Source: Faecalibacterium sp. CAG:74
Lineage (GTDB): Bacteria; Bacillota; Clostridia; Christensenellales; Aristaeellaceae
DNA: 22,867 nt
Direction: 5' to 3'
NCBI GenBank assembly: GCA_000437595.1
Contig: FR899896.1
Location: forward strand, 57,287 to 80,153
The notes beneath the pieces are model-generated. The model was not told the origin of the DNA, searched no databases, and was given only the letters and a program-made list of their open reading frames with translations. A program made the translations under genes and the position numbers. Numbering within the stretch: position 1 is the first letter of the stretch; each line of letters opens with the position of its first letter. This document shows, in pieces, positions 14,868 through 21,258 of this stretch.

Positions 14868-16868
14868 TTACACATCCAAATCCTTAACCAAATCCGCGTT
14901 CTCCTCGATGAACTTCCGCCGCGGCTCAACCTGATCGCCCATCAGCAGCGTGAAGATTTCATCCGCCGCCATTGCGTCCTCTGGCGTAATCTGCATCATC
15001 GTGCGGGTTTCGGGGTTCATGGTCGTCTGCCACAGCTGCTCGGCGCTCATTTCGCCCAAGCCTTTGTAGCGCTGAATGTCCGGCTTCGGGTCGCGCCCGA
15101 TTTCGTCCAGCAGTCTTTGGAGTTCGTCGTCATCATAGACGTACTTTTCCATTTTGCCCTTCGTCACCTTGTACAGCGGCGGCATGGCGGCGTACACATA
15201 GCCCTTTTCCACCAGCGGCCGCATGTAGCGGTAGAAGAACGTCAGCATCAAAATGCGGATGTGCGCGCCGTCCACGTCCGCGTCCGTCATGCAGACAATG
15301 CGGTGATAGCGCAGCTTGCTTTCGTCAAACTCATCGCCGAAGCCGCAGCCGAACGCCGTCAGCATACTCTTAATTTCGTTGTTGCCCAGCGCCTTGTCCA
15401 GCCGGGTTTTTTCGACGTTGAGGATTTTGCCGCGCAGGGGCAGAATCGCCTGAAAATGGCGGTCGCGTCCTTCCTTGGCGCTGCCGCCTGCGGAGTCGCC
15501 CTCGACGAGGAAGATTTCGCACTTGCTGGGGTCGCGCTCGGAGCAGTCCGCCAATTTGCCCGGCAGGGACGCCGATTCCAGCACCGTCTTGCGGCGGGTA
15601 GCCTCGCGCGCCTTGCGTGCTGCCTCGCGCGCGCGCTGGGCGCTCACGCAGCGGTCAAGAATCGTCCGCCCGACAGACGGGTTCTCCTCCAGATAGGTGG
15701 ACAGCTCCTCTTTCACAAGGTCGTTGACCACGCCGCGAACCTGCCCGGAGCCCAGCTTCGATTTCGTCTGGCTCTCGAACTGCGGGTCTTCCATTTTGAC
15801 GGACACAACCGCCGTCAGGCTTTCCTTCGCGTCCTCCGCCTTCAGGTTCGGCTCGTTGTCGCGCAGGAGCTTATACTTGCGGCCGTAGTCGTTGATGGCG
15901 CTCGTCAGGGCGGTGGTGAAGCCGGTGAGATGCGTGCCGCCGTCGGGGGTCGCGATGTTGTTGACGAAGGTGTAGATGTTTTCGGCATACGAGTCGTTGT
16001 ACTGCATGGCGACTTCCACGAGGATGCCGTCCTTCACGCCCTCGGTATAAATCGGTTCAGGGAACAAAACTTCCTTGTTGTGATTCAGATACTTGACGAA
16101 CTCGCGCAGGCCGCCTTCGTAGAGGAAATCCTCCGTCACGGGCGTTTCGCCGCGCTCATCGGTGAAGGTGATGTGGATGCCCTTGTTCAGGAACGCCATT
16201 TCGCGCAGGCGCTTCTTCAGCACGTCAAAATCAAACGTGACGCCGCGCTCGAAGATGCCGTCGGGGTTGTCATCGCTGATGACGTCGGGCAGGAAGCGGA
16301 TTGTCGTGCCGGTGCGGTCGGTTTCGCCGATGACGCGCAGGTCGTAGAGGTACTTGCCGCGCGCGTATTCCTGCTGATAAATTTTCCCATCCTGATAGAC
16401 CGTCACGGACAGCGACTTCGACAGCGCATTGACCACCGACGCGCCCACGCCGTGCAGGCCGCCGGACACCTTGTAGCCGCCGCCGCCGAACTTGCCGCCC
16501 GCGTGCAGCACCGTCAGGCAGACCTCGACCGCCGGACGGCCCATTTTCGGGTGGATGCCGACGGGGAAGCCGCGCCCGTCGTCGCGGACGGAGACCGAGC
16601 CGTCCTTGTGCAGCGTCACGTCGATGCGCTTGCAGTAGCCCGCCAGCGCCTCATCCACGGAGTTATCCACAATTTCGTACACCAGATGGTGCAGTCCGCG
16701 GCTGTCCGTCGAGCCGATGTACATGCCGGGGCGCTTGCGAACCGCCTCCAAGCCCTCCAGCACCTGAATCTGCTCCTCGCCGTATTCGCTCTTGACCTGC
16801 GTCGCTTCTTCAATCTGCTGTTCGATTTCTTCTTCCGTCCGGTGTTCGAGTTCCTGGTCGTTCAACAT
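14868..16868 (-). CDS. gyrB: DNA gyrase subunit B
   Basis: A 666-aa ATPase and TOPRIM subunit of gyrase. GHKL ATP site: YEIVDNSVDEA (64-74, catalytic Glu65, Mg-binding Asn69), DDGRG (96-100) and GGLHGVG (136-142). The transducer domain carries the QTKSKLGS loop (367-374). TOPRIM metal site: EGDSAGG (456-462) and DADVD (529-533). The C-terminal QRYKGLGEM (599-607) is the standard contact with GyrA. Length is typical of Gram-positive GyrB, which lacks the E. coli insert. The first 30 residues are an acidic, helix-prone extension (many Glu/Gln) before the conserved LEGLEAVRKRPGMYIG. GAGGTG lies 5 nt before the ATG. It precedes gyrA, as in many Bacillota, but no other replication-origin genes are in the window. 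Confidence 0.98.
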   Translation of the reverse strand: MLNDQELEHRTEEEIEQQIEEATQVKSEYGEEQIQVLEGLEAVRKRPGMYIGSTDSRGLHHLVYEIVDNSVDEALAGYCKRIDVTLHKDGSVSVRDDGRGFPVGIHPKMGRPAVEVCLTVLHAGGKFGGGGYKVSGGLHGVGASVVNALSKSLSVTVYQDGKIYQQEYARGKYLYDLRVIGETDRTGTTIRFLPDVISDDNPDGIFERGVTFDFDVLKKRLREMAFLNKGIHITFTDERGETPVTEDFLYEGGLREFVKYLNHNKEVLFPEPIYTEGVKDGILVEVAMQYNDSYAENIYTFVNNIATPDGGTHLTGFTTALTSAINDYGRKYKLLRDNEPNLKAEDAKESLTAVVSVKMEDPQFESQTKSKLGSGQVRGVVNDLVKEELSTYLEENPSVGRTILDRCVSAQRAREAARKAREATRRKTVLESASLPGKLADCSERDPSKCEIFLVEGDSAGGSAKEGRDRHFQAILPLRGKILNVEKTRLDKALGNNEIKSMLTAFGCGFGDEFDESKLRYHRIVCMTDADVDGAHIRILMLTFFYRYMRPLVEKGYVYAAMPPLYKVTKGKMEKYVYDDDELQRLLDEIGRDPKPDIQRYKGLGEMSAEQLWQTTMNPETRTMMQITPEDAMAADEIFTLLMGDQVEPRRKFIEENADLVKDLDV

Positions 16869-17071
16869 GCTTGCACCTCACAAAAATCAATAAACGGCGG
16901 ATTTTTTCCCACGCCGCGGAAAACCGTAAAATCAGGGGCATTTGCCCTTGCCCCGCCATCCGGGAGGGGGACACGCGCGTCGGGGTACTTCGCGTCAGCG
17001 GGCGCACAAACCGTGTCTACGCACGCCCTGCCGCCGGATTTCCCCGCAGTCGATGCTTCCCCAACATATTT
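16869..17071 (-). other. Long gyrB leader, non-coding
   Basis: About 200 nt lie between the probable gyrB promoter and its ATG. On the minus strand it can form GGCA/TGCC and TTTTCC/GGGAAAA hairpins near the end. No riboswitch class is recognisable. A 65-codon frame here (16810-17007) runs into gyrB in another frame, has no ribosome binding site and looks spurious. Confidence 0.4.
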
Positions 17072-17080
17072 ATTATAGCA
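17072..17080 (-). promoter_or_regulatory. Extended -10 promoter for gyrB-gyrA
   Basis: TGC followed by TATAAT on the minus strand, with TATAAT at 17072-17077. The best -35 at 17-nt spacing is a weak TTTTCT (17095-17100). The extended -10 makes it plausible, and supercoiling-sensitive gyrase promoters often have weak -35 elements. Confidence 0.6.
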
Positions 17081-17236
17081 CTTTCCGCCCCAAAAGAAAA
17101 GGGTTTTCCTTCATTATTATTGTGTTTTGCGGCGGATGGCGAAAAAATGTTGTTTTCGGTCAAAGCGGATGCGTTCGGTTCTGCCGCGAAACAGTTCAAG
17201 CCGCATGGGGGGCAGCTTTCCTGTAACGATAAAAAC

Positions 17237-17352
17237 CAAGCCGCATGGGTGTGCAATGCGAAGGGGTCGAGGGGGCGACCGCAGACGTTCGTCTGTTTCC
17301 ATTGCCCCCTCGTCGCGTCCGCAGACGCGAAACCCTCTGCGTAGCAAAAAAG
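17237..17352 (+). repeat. Family B structured repeat, copy 1 (long apical form)
   Basis: Conserved leader (CAAGCCGCATGGG, then TGCAATGCGAAGG). Stem A is CGAGGGGGC (17268-17276) with GCCCCCTCG (17304-17312), enclosing GACCGCAGACG and a nested CAGAC/GTCTG hairpin (17282-17295). Stem B is TCGCGTC/GACGCGA (17313-17330) with a CGCA loop. An A-rich tail follows. A truncated leader copy lies at 17197-17209. The repeat is on the plus strand, upstream of the DnaD-like gene. Confidence 0.9.
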
Positions 17353-17354
17353 TT

Positions 17355-17451
17355 CAAGCCACATGGGAGTGCAATGCGAAGGAGTCGAGGGGGCGACCGC
17401 AAAGCCCCCTCGTCGCGTCCGCAGACGCGAAACCCCTGCGCAACAAAAAAG
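17355..17451 (+). repeat. Family B structured repeat, copy 2 (short apical form)
   Basis: Same leader, stem A (17386-17394 with 17404-17412), stem B (17413-17430) and A-rich tail as copy 1. Stem A here encloses only GACCGCAAA, lacking the nested hairpin. The two copies are in direct tandem, so copy 1 differs by a discrete module of about 17-18 nt. Confidence 0.9.
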
Positions 17452-17470
17452 TGCAGTTGGTTTTGACCCC

Positions 17471-17510
17471 AAAATCAAATGAAATCAAGCGAAATCAAAT
17501 GAAATCAAAT
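17471..17510 (+). repeat. Four 10-bp direct repeats upstream of the DnaD-like gene promoter
   Basis: GAAATCAAAT occurs at 17491 and 17501, GAAATCAAGC at 17481 and AAAATCAAAT at 17471, all in exact 10-bp phase. The array ends 4 nt before the -35, where an UP element or an activator or initiator-protein site would act. Confidence 0.85.
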
Positions 17511-17514
17511 TTCC

Positions 17515-17544
17515 TTGACGAACATCCATTCCCTGTTCTACAAT
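17515..17544 (+). promoter_or_regulatory. Promoter of the DnaD-like gene
   Basis: TTGACG (17515-17520), 18-nt spacer, TACAAT (17539-17544). The predicted transcript start, near 17551, coincides with an inverted repeat GTCGC-AATA-GCGAC (17551-17564) that could be an operator or a 5' mRNA hairpin. Confidence 0.75.
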
Positions 17545-17576
17545 ATCACTGTCGCAATAGCGACCCACAAAATCCG

Positions 17577-17582
17577 AAAGGA
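17577..17582 (+). promoter_or_regulatory. Ribosome binding site of the DnaD-like gene
   Basis: AAAGGA lies 9 nt before the ATG at 17592. The in-frame ATG at 17583 directly abuts this site and is less likely. Confidence 0.55.
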
Positions 17583-17591
17583 ATGACCCAA

Positions 17592-18677
17592 ATGTGCAAT
17601 GTAAACTACTTGATTGAAATCCGCCGTTTCAACACATTCGCCGCGCGAACCCGCCTCCCCGCCAGCGCCCAGCTGCTGTGGTACAAGCTGATTGAAATCA
17701 TGAACCAGCACGCCCGCGGCGGCGACTGGTGCGACGGTTTCCTCCGCATCGACAACCCGTATCTGCTCGCTTACTTTCCCATGAGCGCCACCGCCCTCGC
17801 CGACGCTCGACGCACGCTCTGCGAAGCTGGGCTTTTGGAGTACATTCCCGGCGAAAAGAAGCGCACGCCGCCCGCGTACCGCCTGCATTACTTCTCCGTT
17901 TGTGACGGAAAAGGCGCTGTTGAGCGTGACTATCCGCGTGAAATCAGCGCTGATAGCACAGCCGATTGCCCCGCTGATTGCCCCGAAATCCGTGACGATC
18001 CCCGTGACAATCCCGATTCTCCCGCTGATTGCCACGCCGATTGCCCCGAAATCCGCGACTATCCCCGTGATCATCCGAATTACCCAAGCGTTTACCCAAG
18101 CGATTGCACAACCGTTTGTCCAACCGATTGCACAACCGATTGCCACGGAAATACGCCCGATTTCTACGACACTAATATAAACTATACAGAAACAGAAACG
18201 GAAACCGTAAACCCAACAGGGAAAACGAATGATGATGAAAAGGAGACATCTGCTTTCTCTGCCGGATACGCGGGCGCGTGTACGGGTGCGTATGCGTGTA
18301 CGGATGCGGGCGCGCGCGAGGGAGCGTTTCCGCGGTCAGTGCGGGAGAGCGCGAAACTGGCGGGTAAAGTGCTGCTGCATCAGGTGTTCACGGAGAATCA
18401 GCTGAATCGGGTGATGGCGGCGTTCAATCGCTACCCGTTCGAGGACGGGCTGATGATTCAGGCAGTCGCCAAGACGGCGGAGGCGAACCCGACGAACGCG
18501 GTGAATTACCTGATTCAGCTGCTGACGGACTGGGGCGACGCGGGTATTCGGACGGTTGCGGAGATGGAGGACTACCTGTACGCACGGGATATGGCGCAAG
18601 GGAACGCGCTGATGCACACGCGGGAGGAGGGGCGGGAGCTTTTGGCGGCGTTCAAGGCGGAGCATGGGGCGGCGTGA
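17592..18677 (+). CDS. DnaD-like / phage replisome-organiser-like protein with tetrapeptide-repeat linker
   Basis: A 361-aa protein of three parts. Residues 1-103 look like a winged helix (LLWYKLIEIMNQ; SATALADARRTLCEAGLLEYIPG), as in DnaD and replisome-organiser N-termini. Residues 118-190 are a low-complexity linker of degenerate X-D-[C/Y/N/H/D]-[P/T/H] tetrapeptides, with a longer unit (PADCPEIRD.., HADCPEIRD..) present twice. Residues 245-345 are a helical C-terminal domain resembling the DnaD/DnaB_2 fold (VFTENQLNRVMAAFNRYP; NPTNAVNYLIQLLTDWG). DnaD proteins load the helicase or remodel DNA at initiation. A role in replication or in a mobile element is inference. The frame is open far upstream (to 17127), but that part reads through repeat DNA, so the start is placed after the promoter. 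It is one of only two plus-strand genes. Confidence 0.7.
   Translation: MCNVNYLIEIRRFNTFAARTRLPASAQLLWYKLIEIMNQHARGGDWCDGFLRIDNPYLLAYFPMSATALADARRTLCEAGLLEYIPGEKKRTPPAYRLHYFSVCDGKGAVERDYPREISADSTADCPADCPEIRDDPRDNPDSPADCHADCPEIRDYPRDHPNYPSVYPSDCTTVCPTDCTTDCHGNTPDFYDTNINYTETETETVNPTGKTNDDEKETSAFSAGYAGACTGAYACTDAGAREGAFPRSVRESAKLAGKVLLHQVFTENQLNRVMAAFNRYPFEDGLMIQAVAKTAEANPTNAVNYLIQLLTDWGDAGIRTVAEMEDYLYARDMAQGNALMHTREEGRELLAAFKAEHGAA
17953..18145 (+). repeat. Degenerate 12-nt tandem repeat inside the DnaD-like gene
   Basis: Units built on GATTGCCCC and GACTATCCC recur with a period near 12 nt. The codon in the third position of the peptide unit varies among TGC, GAT, AAT, TAT and CAT, so the peptide changes Cys/Asp/Asn/Tyr/His while keeping Asp before it. 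All other frames stay open here because of the periodicity. Confidence 0.8.
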
Positions 18678-18688
18678 AGAAAAAATTC

Positions 18689-18716
18689 GGAATGCGGAAT
18701 GCGGAATGAGGAATGG
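18689..18716 (+). repeat. Heptamer tandem repeat
   Basis: Four 7-nt units in phase, GGAATGC, GGAATGC, GGAATGA and GGAATGG, immediately downstream of the DnaD-like gene. A small inverted repeat GGGCAT/ATGCCC follows at 18729-18745 without a U-tract. Neither looks like a full terminator. Confidence 0.8.
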
Positions 18717-18831
18717 GGTGTCGCTTTGGGGCATGAGAAATGCCCGCTGGCGTGGGCGCAGTCGGGCGAAGGGTTGGCTTTATGAACTTGCTGGTTGTAA
18801 CCGCAGATTTAATGGAATTTCCGGCGCACGC

Positions 18832-19908
18832 TCAAGCCTTTCGGGTCTGCACCTCTTCAATCATCTCCAGCACGCGCTTTGTGCCATCGGCGGGAGGGGC
18901 GTTTTTGACGGCGGCGGTCAATTTGTCGCGCTCCGCCCACGTCTGCATCAGCGCGTCGGTCAGGGTCTGCGGGGTCATGTTTTCCTGCAGGAGAACGTGG
19001 CAGAGTCCGCGTTTTTCAAGGCTTTGGGCGTTGAGAATCTGGTCGCCGCGGCTGGCGCCCTTGGGGTACGGGACAAGCAGCAGCGGACGGGCAAGCGCTT
19101 GGAACTCCATCAGGGCGTTGCTGCCCGCGCGGGAGAGAACAAGGTCGGCGGCGGCGAGCACATCCGGAAGTTCCTTATCGAGAAACTCCACCTGCGTATA
19201 ACCGGGGGTTTTATCAAGCGTCGGGTCAAGGTTGCCCTTGCCGCAGATATGGGCGACATCAAACGTGCCGGTGAGCATCGGCAGAGCGTCCCGCAGCGCC
19301 TTATTGACCGCCTGCGCGCCGAGCGAGCCACCCATCATCAGCAGAACGGGCTTCGTGCCGTCGAAGTGCAGGAAGGACAGACCCTTGGCGCGGCTGCCGC
19401 GGAAAAGCTCCGGGCGCAGGGGCGTGCCGACCATCTCCGCCTTGGCGCCGAGCATCTGTGCGCATTCGGGGAAGGTGGTGGCGATTCGCTTGACGAACGG
19501 GCGGCTGAGCTTATTCGCCAAACCGGGGGTTAAATCGCTTTCGTGGCAGACGACGGGAACGTGATGCAGCCACGCGCCGAACACGACCGGCACAGCGACG
19601 AATCCGCCCTTACTGAAGCAAACATCCGGTTTAATTTTGCCCATGAGGTGCGCGGACTGGAACGCGCCCGCGGCGACGCGGAAGGGGTCAGTGAAATTCT
19701 TCCAGTCGAAGTAGCGGCGGAGCTTGCCGGTCTTCACCCCGTGGTAGATGACGCCGGGGACATTGCGGAGTTTCTCGGCTTCCATGCCGTTTTCCGTGCC
19801 GATGTAGTGGACTTCGTAGCCGGCGGCGAGGAGGTGCGGCAGGAGGGCGAGGTTGGGGGTTACATGACCCATCGTGCCCCCGCCGGTAAGGACGATTTTT
19901 CTCTTCAT
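18832..19908 (-). CDS. murG: UDP-GlcNAc:undecaprenyl-PP-MurNAc-pentapeptide GlcNAc transferase
   Basis: A 358-aa GT28 enzyme that adds GlcNAc to lipid I to make lipid II on the inner face of the membrane. The N-terminal G-loop is GGGTMGHVTPN (9-19), and a second Gly-rich loop SKGGFVAVP precedes the acceptor motif HESDLTPGLANK. The C-terminal half carries MGGSLGAQ and the donor-binding SRAGSNALMEFQALARP, then GDQILNAQ. The longest frame starts at 19941, but AGAAGG (19917-19922) lies 8 nt before the ATG at 19908 and the conserved sequence begins there. Unlike the usual mra/mur cluster position, it stands alone, convergent with the DnaD-like gene and divergent from the DUF3842 gene. The HESD variant in place of HEQN is common in clostridial MurG, to my recollection. 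Confidence 0.93.
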   Translation of the reverse strand: MKRKIVLTGGGTMGHVTPNLALLPHLLAAGYEVHYIGTENGMEAEKLRNVPGVIYHGVKTGKLRRYFDWKNFTDPFRVAAGAFQSAHLMGKIKPDVCFSKGGFVAVPVVFGAWLHHVPVVCHESDLTPGLANKLSRPFVKRIATTFPECAQMLGAKAEMVGTPLRPELFRGSRAKGLSFLHFDGTKPVLLMMGGSLGAQAVNKALRDALPMLTGTFDVAHICGKGNLDPTLDKTPGYTQVEFLDKELPDVLAAADLVLSRAGSNALMEFQALARPLLLVPYPKGASRGDQILNAQSLEKRGLCHVLLQENMTPQTLTDALMQTWAERDKLTAAVKNAPPADGTKRVLEMIEEVQTRKA

Positions 19909-19916
19909 GGATGAAG

Positions 19917-19922
19917 CCTTCT
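19917..19922 (-). promoter_or_regulatory. Ribosome binding site deciding the murG start
   Basis: AGAAGG lies 8 nt before the ATG at 19908. The in-frame ATG at 19941 would add 11 poorly conserved residues. Confidence 0.6.
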
Positions 19923-19978
19923 TTCTGGCTGATAACTTCAAGTTACGCAGGCATGATTCCCCTGCAATGGTATGCGCA

Positions 19979-20007
19979 TTGCGAATTGAAAAATTCTATG
20001 CTATACT
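19979..20007 (+). promoter_or_regulatory. Promoter of the DUF3842 gene
   Basis: TTGCGA (19979-19984), 17-nt spacer ending in TGC, TATACT (20002-20007). It drives away from murG. Confidence 0.7.
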
Positions 20008-20031
20008 AATCAAGAAAAATGCAATATGCAC

Positions 20032-20038
20032 GAGGAGG
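20032..20038 (+). promoter_or_regulatory. Ribosome binding site deciding the DUF3842 start
   Basis: GAGGAGG lies 10 nt before the ATG at 20049. The frame's earlier ATG at 20019 lies upstream of this site and is only about 12 nt past the -10. Confidence 0.7.
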
Positions 20039-20048
20039 AAAAATCTGC

Positions 20049-20468
20049 ATGAAAATTGTCATTCTTGATGCGCAGGGCGGCGGCATGGGACGGCAGCTGG
20101 TCGAGGGGCTGAAGAAAGCGCTGCCAAATCAGCCGTTGATTGCGGTGGGGACGAACGCGCTGGCGACGGCGGCGATGCTCCGCGCGGGGGCAGACCAAGT
20201 GGCGACGGGCGAAAACGCCGTCGTGGTATGCGCCGGGATGGCGGATTTGATTCTTTGCCCGATTGGCATGGTGCTGTGCGACGCGATGCTTGGCGAAGTG
20301 ACCGCGAACATGGCGCTGGCGGTCGGGCGCAGCAGGGCGCACAAGATTCTGCTGCCGGTGAGCCGGTGTCAGGCAAGTGTTGCTGGCGCTCCGAAAATGT
20401 CGATGGCAGAGGTTGTCGCCAAGGCGGTGGAAGAAACGGTAGCGCGCGTTTCGGCGGCTTCCGTGTGA
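20049..20468 (+). CDS. DUF3842 family protein
   Basis: A 139-aa soluble protein matching DUF3842 as I recall it. It opens with MKIVILDAQGGGMGRQLVE, a beta strand then a Gly-rich loop like a nucleotide-binding turn. GTNALATAAMLRAGAD, ATGENAVVV, DLILCPIGMVLCDAMLGEVT and KILLPVSRC follow. The family is found mainly in Firmicutes and its function is unknown. The fold hints at a small Rossmann-like or nucleotide-binding domain, which is inference. It has its own promoter, lies divergent from murG, and is followed after about 10 nt by a family B repeat on the opposite strand. No separate terminator is visible. Confidence 0.85.
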   Translation: MKIVILDAQGGGMGRQLVEGLKKALPNQPLIAVGTNALATAAMLRAGADQVATGENAVVVCAGMADLILCPIGMVLCDAMLGEVTANMALAVGRSRAHKILLPVSRCQASVAGAPKMSMAEVVAKAVEETVARVSAASV

Positions 20469-20479
20469 AGCGAATTGAC

Positions 20480-20632
20480 CTTTTTGTTACGCAGGAATTT
20501 CGCCTCTGCGGAGGCGACCCAAAAGGAAAAAAAACAAACAGACTCTGCGGAGGCGACCAAAGGGCAATGAAAACAGACGAAGTCTGCGATCGCCCTTTGG
20601 AAACCTTCGGGTTCGCCTCCCATGTTACTGGT
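20480..20632 (-). repeat. Family B structured repeat, copy 3 (long apical form, minus strand)
   Basis: Read on the minus strand: a leader sharing ACCAGTAACA with copy 4, then stem A CCAAAGGGC/GCCCTTTGG (20592-20600 with 20557-20565). Stem A encloses GATCGCA and a nested CAGAC/GTCTG hairpin (20574-20586) with TTTT after it. Stem B appears twice, once broken (near 20545) and once intact (TCGCCTC/GAGGCGA, 20500-20517), separated by an insert with an 8-T run (20527-20534). The A-rich tail ends near 20480. Confidence 0.88.
20570..20586 (-). terminator. Possible rimO-pgsA terminator inside repeat copy 3
   Basis: A CAGAC-TTC-GTCTG hairpin is followed by TTTTCATT on the minus strand, about 90 nt past the pgsA stop, with a further 8-T run downstream. 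The repeat may double as the operon's 3' end. Confidence 0.4.
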
Positions 20633-20673
20633 CGATGGCGATAGTTATTATTTTGTGTGCATTTTAGATATGA

Positions 20674-21258
20674 TTACATATCCTTGATGCAGTCCTTGTT
20701 GCGGACGAAGTAGTCGATGCCGCTCCAGAGGGTGATGGCGGCGACCCACAGCGTCAGCGCGGTGCTAATCCACCGCATCCACGGCGCGCCGAGGACAGTC
20801 GCGTTGACCACGTCCCATGCGGGGGCGGTCAGGGCGGGCTGGTGCGTAATCAGCACGAAGAGCAGCATCACCATCTGGCTGGCGGTCTTGATTTTGCCGA
20901 GCTTGCCCGCGGCAATCACGCGCCCCTGCCCCACGGCGACCATGCGCAGGCCGTCAACGGCGAGTTCGCGCGCCAAAATCAGCACGACGACCCAGCCCGG
21001 CAGCGTCCCGCGCTGGACGAGCATCATCATGGCGGAGAGGTTGAGCAGCTTGTCCGCGACGGGGTCGATGAACTTGCCGAAATCGGTAATCAGGTGGCGG
21101 GAGCGGGCGATATGGCCGTCAAAATAATCCGTCAGGGCAGCGACGGCGAACACGGCGGCGGCGAGCAGATCGCAAACGAGGGTCTGCGGGAGCATCAGCG
21201 CCACCATCACCGGAATCAGCGCGACGCGCAGGAGCGACAATTTATTGGGCAGGTTCAT
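20674..21258 (-). CDS. pgsA: CDP-diacylglycerol--glycerol-3-phosphate 3-phosphatidyltransferase
   Basis: A 194-aa membrane enzyme making phosphatidylglycerol-phosphate from CDP-diacylglycerol and glycerol-3-phosphate, the committed step to phosphatidylglycerol and cardiolipin. The full CDP-alcohol phosphotransferase motif is present: Asp44, Asp47-Gly48, Ala51-Arg52, then Gly61, Asp65 and Asp69 at the canonical spacing. About six membrane spans follow the usual pattern. The N-terminus MNLPNKLSLLR is the typical PgsA start. The ATG overlaps the rimO stop in a 4-nt ATGA, so translation is coupled. The rimO-pgsA order is common in Bacillota. The C-terminus (DCIKDM) is short and polar. Confidence 0.95.
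   Translation of the reverse strand: MNLPNKLSLLRVALIPVMVALMLPQTLVCDLLAAAVFAVAALTDYFDGHIARSRHLITDFGKFIDPVADKLLNLSAMMMLVQRGTLPGWVVVLILARELAVDGLRMVAVGQGRVIAAGKLGKIKTASQMVMLLFVLITHQPALTAPAWDVVNATVLGAPWMRWISTALTLWVAAITLWSGIDYFVRNKDCIKDM

Noticed and set aside
16663..16671. Perfect TTATCCACA (DnaA box) inside gyrB
   Set aside because: It is the antisense of the codons for the conserved Ile-Val-Asp-Asn of the ATP site, so coding constraint explains it.
12368..17078. Long plus-strand open frames opposite gyrA (12368-13945) and gyrB (14748-17078)
   Set aside because: They mirror highly conserved minus-strand genes, are rich in Arg/His/Ala/Val as expected of antisense frames in GC-rich DNA, and have no recognisable motifs.
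17237..17452. Possible CRISPR-like array
   Set aside because: There are only two units about 115 nt apart with long conserved structure, no short regular repeats with unique spacers, and no cas genes.
17127..17591. N-terminal extension of the DnaD-like frame by 155 codons
   Set aside because: It translates family B repeats, has no ribosome binding site, and lies upstream of the promoter at 17515-17544. The chosen start at 17592 follows a good site.
17538..18180. Open frames on the minus strand (17538-18146) and in another plus frame (17902-18180) with Ile/Ala/Gly repeats
   Set aside because: They arise from the 12-nt periodicity of the linker repeat and lack ribosome binding sites.
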